In this document: positions 1-6,700 of the stretch, in pieces
Layout of the letters: every line of letters starts with the position of its first letter
Numbering within the stretch: the first letter of the stretch is position 1
NCBI GenBank assembly: GCA_028565635.1
Contig: JAOXYB010034595.1
Location: 1 to 14,044, forward strand
From: Phoronis ovalis
Lineage: Eukaryota; Phoronida; Phoronidae
DNA length: 14,044 nucleotides
Direction: 5' to 3'
Made by a program: the position numbers and the translations under genes
Notes under the pieces: model-generated
What the model was told of the DNA's origin: nothing
Seen by the model: the letters and a program-made list of their open reading frames with translations, nothing else
The model's database searches: none

Positions 1-642
1 GAACAAATGTATATCCAATATGGCGCGAAATCTCTAAACTCTGATACGTCACTTCCGGTTTTGGTCTAGTCTATTTCAGTCGAACCTGTCAATCACTGTT
101 TGGGGGTGGGAAGGTTATGAATTATTAGAAAAATTACTTTTATTAAAAAAAAACATCAAAAATGTTGTCTTTTCCCTTTAATATAATTATGTCATTTGCT
201 GCGCAATTGTTTGTGGTGGTACCTCACCCCAGGGGGTAGTTAATATGAAATTGGGTACCCATGTTCCAACATGGCTATTCAAAAAATCCCCTAACGAAGC
301 GAAATTCTGCAAAAAATATACCCCTAAGGAAGTGAGTTTTTTTGAAAAAATACACTCCTAAGGAAGTGACTTTTGGGAAAAAAACACCCCTAACGAAGTG
401 TCACGCCTCCAAAAACCCACCCCTTTTCGTGATTTTACCCAAAAAAAACACCCTAAGTACGTTCTACACGGTGGTTCGGAAACATTTTGCTAGAATATGC
501 GTACCCACTTTCATATTGACTGCCCCCCTCCCCTCCGGGTACCTCACATGTCAAGACAGTTCTAAGAATTATGCAGATCATAGGACTTGCTCTTTTCACT
601 TGCTTCATAAATTAGAATTACATAATTACTTATTGATTTCAG
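1..642 (+). other. SYVN1 intron 1 (3' part) or upstream region
   Basis: I found no coding exon here. The expected first-exon peptide of HRD1, a signal-anchor helix ending just before VLYVQAF, appears in no frame. The stretch ends in the acceptor tttcag at 637-642. It contains a CpG-bearing cluster of transcription-factor-like sites at 20-60 and A-rich tandem repeats at 281-472. An open frame at 342-686 runs through the repeats and then through exon 2 in the wrong frame, so I do not call it a gene. Confidence 0.6.
281..472. repeat. Imperfect ~33-bp A-rich tandem repeats
   Basis: About six degenerate units begin near 281, 311, 345, 378, 411 and 441, with spacings of 30-34 bp. Each unit starts with a run of A, continues as (A)n-TACACCCCTAA, and most then carry (G/C)GAAGTG. 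The last two units are the most diverged. GGTACC-containing sequences occur on either side (near 217 and 537), so the array may be the core of a larger dispersed repeat. Confidence 0.7.
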
Positions 643-735
643 GTGTTGTACGTACAAGCATTTGTAGTAATAGTTTTGATGGGTAAATTATTACGGAAGG
701 TCTTCTTCGGTCAACTCAGAGCTGCAGAAATGGAG
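643..735 (+). CDS. SYVN1: SYVN1 coding exon 2 (membrane segment 2)
   Basis: The 31 codons, phase 0 at both ends, run from VLYVQAFVVIVLMGKLL to GQLRAAEME. They match the second transmembrane segment and following loop of HRD1; RKVFFGQLRAAEME is nearly invariant in animals. The acceptor is tttcag and the donor is a strong GTAAGT. Confidence 0.95.
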
Positions 736-3700
736 GTAAGTTTGTTTCTTTGATTCATGGACTCCACCATCCAGCTTGCAGCTATACTCTGTTACCCTGG
801 TAGTGAGCCATGGTCCTATGTTAAACCCATTTCTTGAAAGTAAATCCCAATACTAAAATGCATTTTCTAAAGGTAGCACCAGTATATGAACGAAAATTAC
901 TCGAGTAGAGCGGTACCTGCTGCGGATACAGTCTTCTTTGGCTACAGTAAGATCAACAATTTCCATTACTTTGTCTAAAGTATATGTTTTGCCCTGTTGC
1001 TTATTCGTTACCTTAAAGGGCGAGCTGGAGGTGTGCACCAGAAAACTGTTAAATAACTAAGAATTATCTCCCCTTTTTGGGAAAACCCAATTGAATTATC
1101 ATGATCTCCCTGAATTAAAACAATTAAATGCGGTGGCAGTTGGAAAAGAGAATTGTTTAATTCAGAACTGTTTCATTGTTTTTGTTTGCATGTAAGGAAT
1201 AACTTTCTTTCACCATTTTTTTTCTTTGAATAATGAGAACTGTTGACTGCTCCTCAAAATGAATACATCGTTATACATGAAAAAAATAACAAATCTGGAT
1301 AGTATAATTTTATTATTAAACTACATAGCTAAACAGAAACAGAATAAACAGCAAAAAAATATTCACTAGTTCCTGCTGAAATTTGTTACAAATACAAATG
1401 CAGTAAGTATAACGCAAATGTTCATGATGTTCAGGAATTATTCGACCTTGCTCAGCCCGAAGATGGTCATCAGGTAATAGTTTCACTACATTTAGCATCT
1501 CTATTTACATTTCGCTCCAATCTTTTCTAGTACAAAAATGTTTGTGCGCGTTGTTTGTTTCTGAGCCATAAAATAAGTGCTTTTAGGTAAAAACTGAAGG
1601 AGAGTCTCGTTGGCAGACTCAGTATAATAGGTTTCCATCTCATATGTACATGGTCATAACAATGCTGTTTTTTGTGACTCTCAAACTTGTCAGTAAATTT
1701 TTTCTCTGTTCTGCAATGACACTTAAATAACGAGAATTTACTATTTCAACGTAACGCCTAACGACACAACTTCTTGAATTGATGACCAACTGATCACCGG
1801 GGCTATTTATACTCTCCCAAGGACGACAAATGAGTTTGCTGCGTTCTGCGCGCCACCAAGCGACGTATCACAAAATAACATTGTATGGTGTATATAAAGT
1901 TTAGCTCGCCCTTTAGCAGCACCAAATGCCTGGTAGGACATGTTTGCAAACAGGATGTTAATAATTAATATTTATAGGCGAAATTATATTACATCACAAT
2001 TCTGACTATTTGGGATTGTATTGTGGATAGATTGCTCATAACCGATTCTGCTCTGTAACAATTGAAATGCAATTCAGAAGCAATCAATGCGGAAGTTTTT
2101 TTAAACCATTGCTTGTTATGCAGGTCTCAATTAGCTGTAACGTTATAAGTATAATTTGGGAATGGGCAAGTAATCACATGGTTGCATACTTACAGGATTT
2201 CCAAAATACAATGACTCCAAAGTAGATCCCCGTCCAAGAATAAGTCTCAGGACTTACAATCATTTGAAACTGTAAAAGTTAAACATAAGCCCTGGGGGTT
2301 TACTACCAGGTTAATACGATAAATGAATATGTTATATACTAAGTTGTCCAGGTTCTGCTTATTAATTATCCTTTAATACTTTAAACACTGGGAACGTAGA
2401 CCATGAATAAATTACCATACTGGTGGTTCACATTAAAAAATAATGTTAAAATAATGCATTAAAGTATTAAATTGAGAACAGTGACCAGCCCTACATATAA
2501 TCCTTCATATACATCAATAATTAAAGTGTTGACAAAAAAAACGTATTAATTTCATAATCTTGCTGAACCTAGTTCATGATGATGCATAGCTACATTTTGC
2601 CTTATATTATATTTTCTACGTTAAAAGTTTGTTATATTTTTTCAGCACCTTATAGAAAGGTCATGGTATGCAGTAACCGAAACTTGCCTGGCCTTCACAG
2701 TATTTCGAGATGATTTCAGTCCGAGATTTGTGTGTTTATTTACTCTTCTTCTGTTCCTGAAGTGTTTCCATTGGTTAGGAGAGGATCGTGTAGATTATGT
2801 GAGTGTACTTATTGGATGCTGTACTAACTACCCGATACATGCGTTTATCTTTCTCCTTGTAATGATTTATGTACTTGTGTATATTAGTAGTTTGTAATGA
2901 TTTATGTAATAAAAGTGTATTTCTTATTCACTTCAAATATAATTGTTATACATCCTTCTATAACTACTGTTGATCTCATAATGTATAAATAATCGAAATT
3001 CCGCAATAACTTTGGGAAAAACATAATTTCCTTCAAGGCACCGGAATATAAAAGTGAAAACGGCGACACCACCTAATGTAGAGCGTGGTATTTTGAATAT
3101 TTCAAATGCTGATTTTTTTATGAAAAATGTTTGAAAAACTTGGACGTAAAATCAACATAGAAAACAAGTATCTCCGCCAGATGTTGCTGCATTCGCTTTA
3201 CATGGGAAATCAACACTAAAGGAAAACAGTGGTAATTTGCATATCATTGGGGAAGTACACCATCCGTGTAAAGAATCTTTTGTCTAGCCCTTGCATAACA
3301 TGAATTTACTGAGGGACACTCCCAAAAAGTAGCGAGAAGCATGCCGCTTAGAAGCAAACTATCCGATTATACCAAATAAGTTATAAATAATATTTTGAAA
3401 CTTCATAAGGAGGAAAAAAAATAGCCACAAACATATTTACACTTCATAAACGTTATGGAAAAGAAACTCCCATGTGGGATGTTTTGGCAATGTTTTACAT
3501 GTCACATAGAAAAACTGATAATCATTACAGTTTACACATTGATTCTGCATATTTCGTATGTTTTGGCATTGTCCCTTGTGCATAAAGCTCTTCTAACTAC
3601 CCTCATGATTTTTGGCGACATCTGGCGAGATACTTGTTTTCTATGTTGATTTTACGTTCAAGTTTTTGAAACATTTTTCATTAAAAAATCAGCATTTGAA

Positions 3701-6700
3701 AAATTCAAAATACCACATTTTACATTAGGTGGTGTCGCCGTTTTCACTTTTATTCAGGTGCCTTGAAGGAAATTATGTTTTTCCCAAAGTTATTGCGAAA
3801 TTTCGATTATTTATACATTATGAGATCAACAGTAATACATTACTTCTTTCGTTTTTAAAAATATTTCTACCTTAGTTTCTAAAGCCCTGTTTAAGTTCAG
3901 ATACAAAAGCCACCTTTCTATAAACTTTTCTGAAATTAACTTCTGGCTTATGAACCAGTTGAAAAGCAGCTTGCTTTGTACTACTGCTTGGCTATGGGTT
4001 TGGTCTAAAATCGGTTTTTGGTTGATAAAGAAACTGCTAAGCATGCCTCTTGTTTGTTTCAGATGGAAAGAAGTCCTGTAATTTCATGGCTGTTCCATGT
4101 CAGAGTTCTCTGTAAGTGTTGAAAATTATGCTGCTTTATTTTTTAATTGATTTAGTTTTGAAGTTTAGCATTTCAGCATAAAGGATGAGGTTTGGTGCAT
4201 TAATGAGTTTTACAACTTAAATTTGTTTTTAATTGGATCAGTTATTTTTTGGTAATGCATTAATTCCTGAATTATAACCATTGATAAAATATACCAAGAT
4301 ACCATTTGCTAGGATTGTGATGTATTTAATGTTTGTGTGTTGTTTATTTATCAACAGCTCTAGCTGATGTATTTAATGTGTGTGTGTTTATTTATTAACA
4401 GCTCTAGCTGGTGCCCTTGGTGTAGTTGATGCTTACTTTATCAACCATGCATACTACAGTACTCTTCTGAGAGGAGCATCAGTCCAGCTGGTCTTTGGTT
4501 TTGAAGTAAGTCTAAACTTTATAGATATTACCTCATTTATTTTGAGCAGAATATTTCCGTTGCTGTCCAGATGTTAATGTAGACTGGCTTTATACAGCTG
4601 GGAATCAATTGAAAAAGTGGTGGAGGTCGTGGATTTAAAAAATGTGAGACTTAACTGAACTAAACTGATAGCTGGCTGCAGTTATCATTTCACCTGAAAT
4701 TCCGTCTTTCACTGTAGCAACAGTTTGGATGTTATCTTACTGAGTTTCACCGCCCAGTAGCTAGTGATATTTTGCAAAAAAAAAAAATGCAGTTTGTACA
4801 AGTTGTATTCATTATATTCGACATACTTAACCATAACGGCTTTCCCCCATTCATTTTTATTAACTTCCATATTAGAGGTATTACTTACATTTTTTTATTA
4901 GTATTTTTTGATTGCAGTATGCCATTCTTTTTACTGTTGTGGTAACTATTCTGGTGAAATATATACTTCACACAATCGACCTTCAGAGTGAGAACCCGTG
5001 GGAGAATAAAGCAGTGTACATGCTGTATTCAGAATTAGTATTAGGTAAGCGTGGCTTGTGGCTTCTCATATCTGATATATTTGTGTATATTTATATCCAG
5101 GTACTTTGTATATTTCACTAAATTTGTTATTTATTGTACGGGGCCAATGAAACTTTATATGAACACCAAACATACTTGAATAACATGTCTAAAATTCAGT
5201 TATTGTTCGTGTTGAAATACTTCATATTATGACCTGAACATGTATAAGAATTATGTAGAGAATGAGTTGCTGTTGATTTTATCGTAATCTGTTGTATTAA
5301 CCCTTTTACTGCTAGAGGTAAATCCACCCCCTATGCTAGGCCTTTTTTTTTCGAGAGTGAATTGTCTGCGTGGGACCTTGCACCCGCCATTTTACCGTTT
5401 GCTGCTTTGAAACACGTGGAAATATGCTCTAGTTTATAGAAAAAACGATAGATGGCACTTGCAGTACGGGCACTAATTTTAGTGAGATTTATTGAGTACC
5501 CGGTGATACCAGGTACGCGCATTTTAGCGACATTTTATTATACCCTGTACTACCGGGTAGACGTAATGAAAGGGTTAAGCAGCAAATTAATAAGTTTCTT
5601 CTACCCTTCGCTCCTGTAGGATCACAAAACTCAACCATTGAAGTCCGGACTACAGTATAGCCACCACCAGAATTATAATTGCTCTCATATATATGTCTTA
5701 ATTGTATCATGGATAACTTTTAATAACAGATTAGTTATCATGCTCTCTTGTTGATGTCACCATGAATGTTCTCAATCATTTGAGATACTGCAAGCAAGTT
5801 ATGATACATGGATATTTGTTTTGCACACAATGCCTTTAAAAGTGTTAAAATGTATTTGTGCTGTTGTTTCAGGTTTTATAAAGGTTATATTATACATGCT
5901 GTTTATGGCCATAATGATTAAAGTACATACATTCCCACTGTTTGCTATACGGCCGATGTACTTGACAATGAGGTCGTTTAAGAAAGCTCTCAATGATGTC
6001 ATCTTATCCAGACGTGCCATTAGAAATATGAACACACTGTGAGTATTGTTTAAGGATTTTATAAGAAAATAGGATTAAATAATTATAAATATCCATGGCT
6101 CCCATTCTCACAATTTTTGAAGCCACTTTGATTTCTTGTGAATTCTAAAAAAGTTAACTTTAGAAAACATTAACTGAAGTTTGAACTGCTATAGTTTATC
6201 AGTCTAGTATCTCTAACATTACATATTCCTAAGCACAAATGACCTAGGGGAAATAGTTTGCTGTAGGATTATTAAAGAATTCTTAACTCTTTGTTTGACG
6301 CGGAGAGTTTTCAATGCCAAGCTTATATTATGTTTAGATACCCAGATGCTACACAGGAAGAGCTGGAAACTGGAGACAATGTCTGTATAATTTGTCGTGA
6401 AGAGATGGTGCCGCCAGGATGTAAGAAGTTACCCTGCAATCATATTTTTCATACAAGCTGCCTGCGTTCATGGTTTCAGAGGCAACAGACATGTCCGACT
6501 TGTCGAATGGATGTACTGCGGGCCCCGGCACTGAGACCTCAGCAGCCACCCGTACAGCCACAAGCACAACCCCCTCAACCACCAAACAGTGAGTTTGTTC
6601 TCTGTTAAATAATTCCTGTAGTTTGTCAATATAGTAATGATACCATGTAATGTAATAATTAATACACTTAATCACTTTTAAAAATTCTAGAATTTAAGTT

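Noticed and set aside
342-686. 114-codon plus-strand open frame
   Set aside because: Starts in the A-rich tandem repeats and reads SYVN1 exon 2 in the wrong frame; no family resemblance.
853-1038. 61-codon minus-strand open frame in intron 2
   Set aside because: No recognisable protein similarity, and no linked exon or promoter.
1316-1498. 60-codon minus-strand open frame in intron 2
   Set aside because: The N-terminal part looks mildly coding-like and lies downstream of the minus-strand TATA-like box, but it matches no family I know and ends in a T-rich translation.
1602-1621. GAGTCT/AGACTC stem as a histone 3' stem-loop
   Set aside because: The loop and stem do not fit the histone consensus, and no histone reading frame is nearby.
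3455-3649. 64-codon plus-strand open frame inside the foldback element
   Set aside because: Runs from the centre into the right inverted arm; no transposase motif.
5331-5710. Two minus-strand open frames
   Set aside because: They read the piggyBac MITE and its flank; residues are not conserved-looking.
6349-6675. 108-codon minus-strand open frame
   Set aside because: Exact antisense shadow of the HRD1 RING exon.
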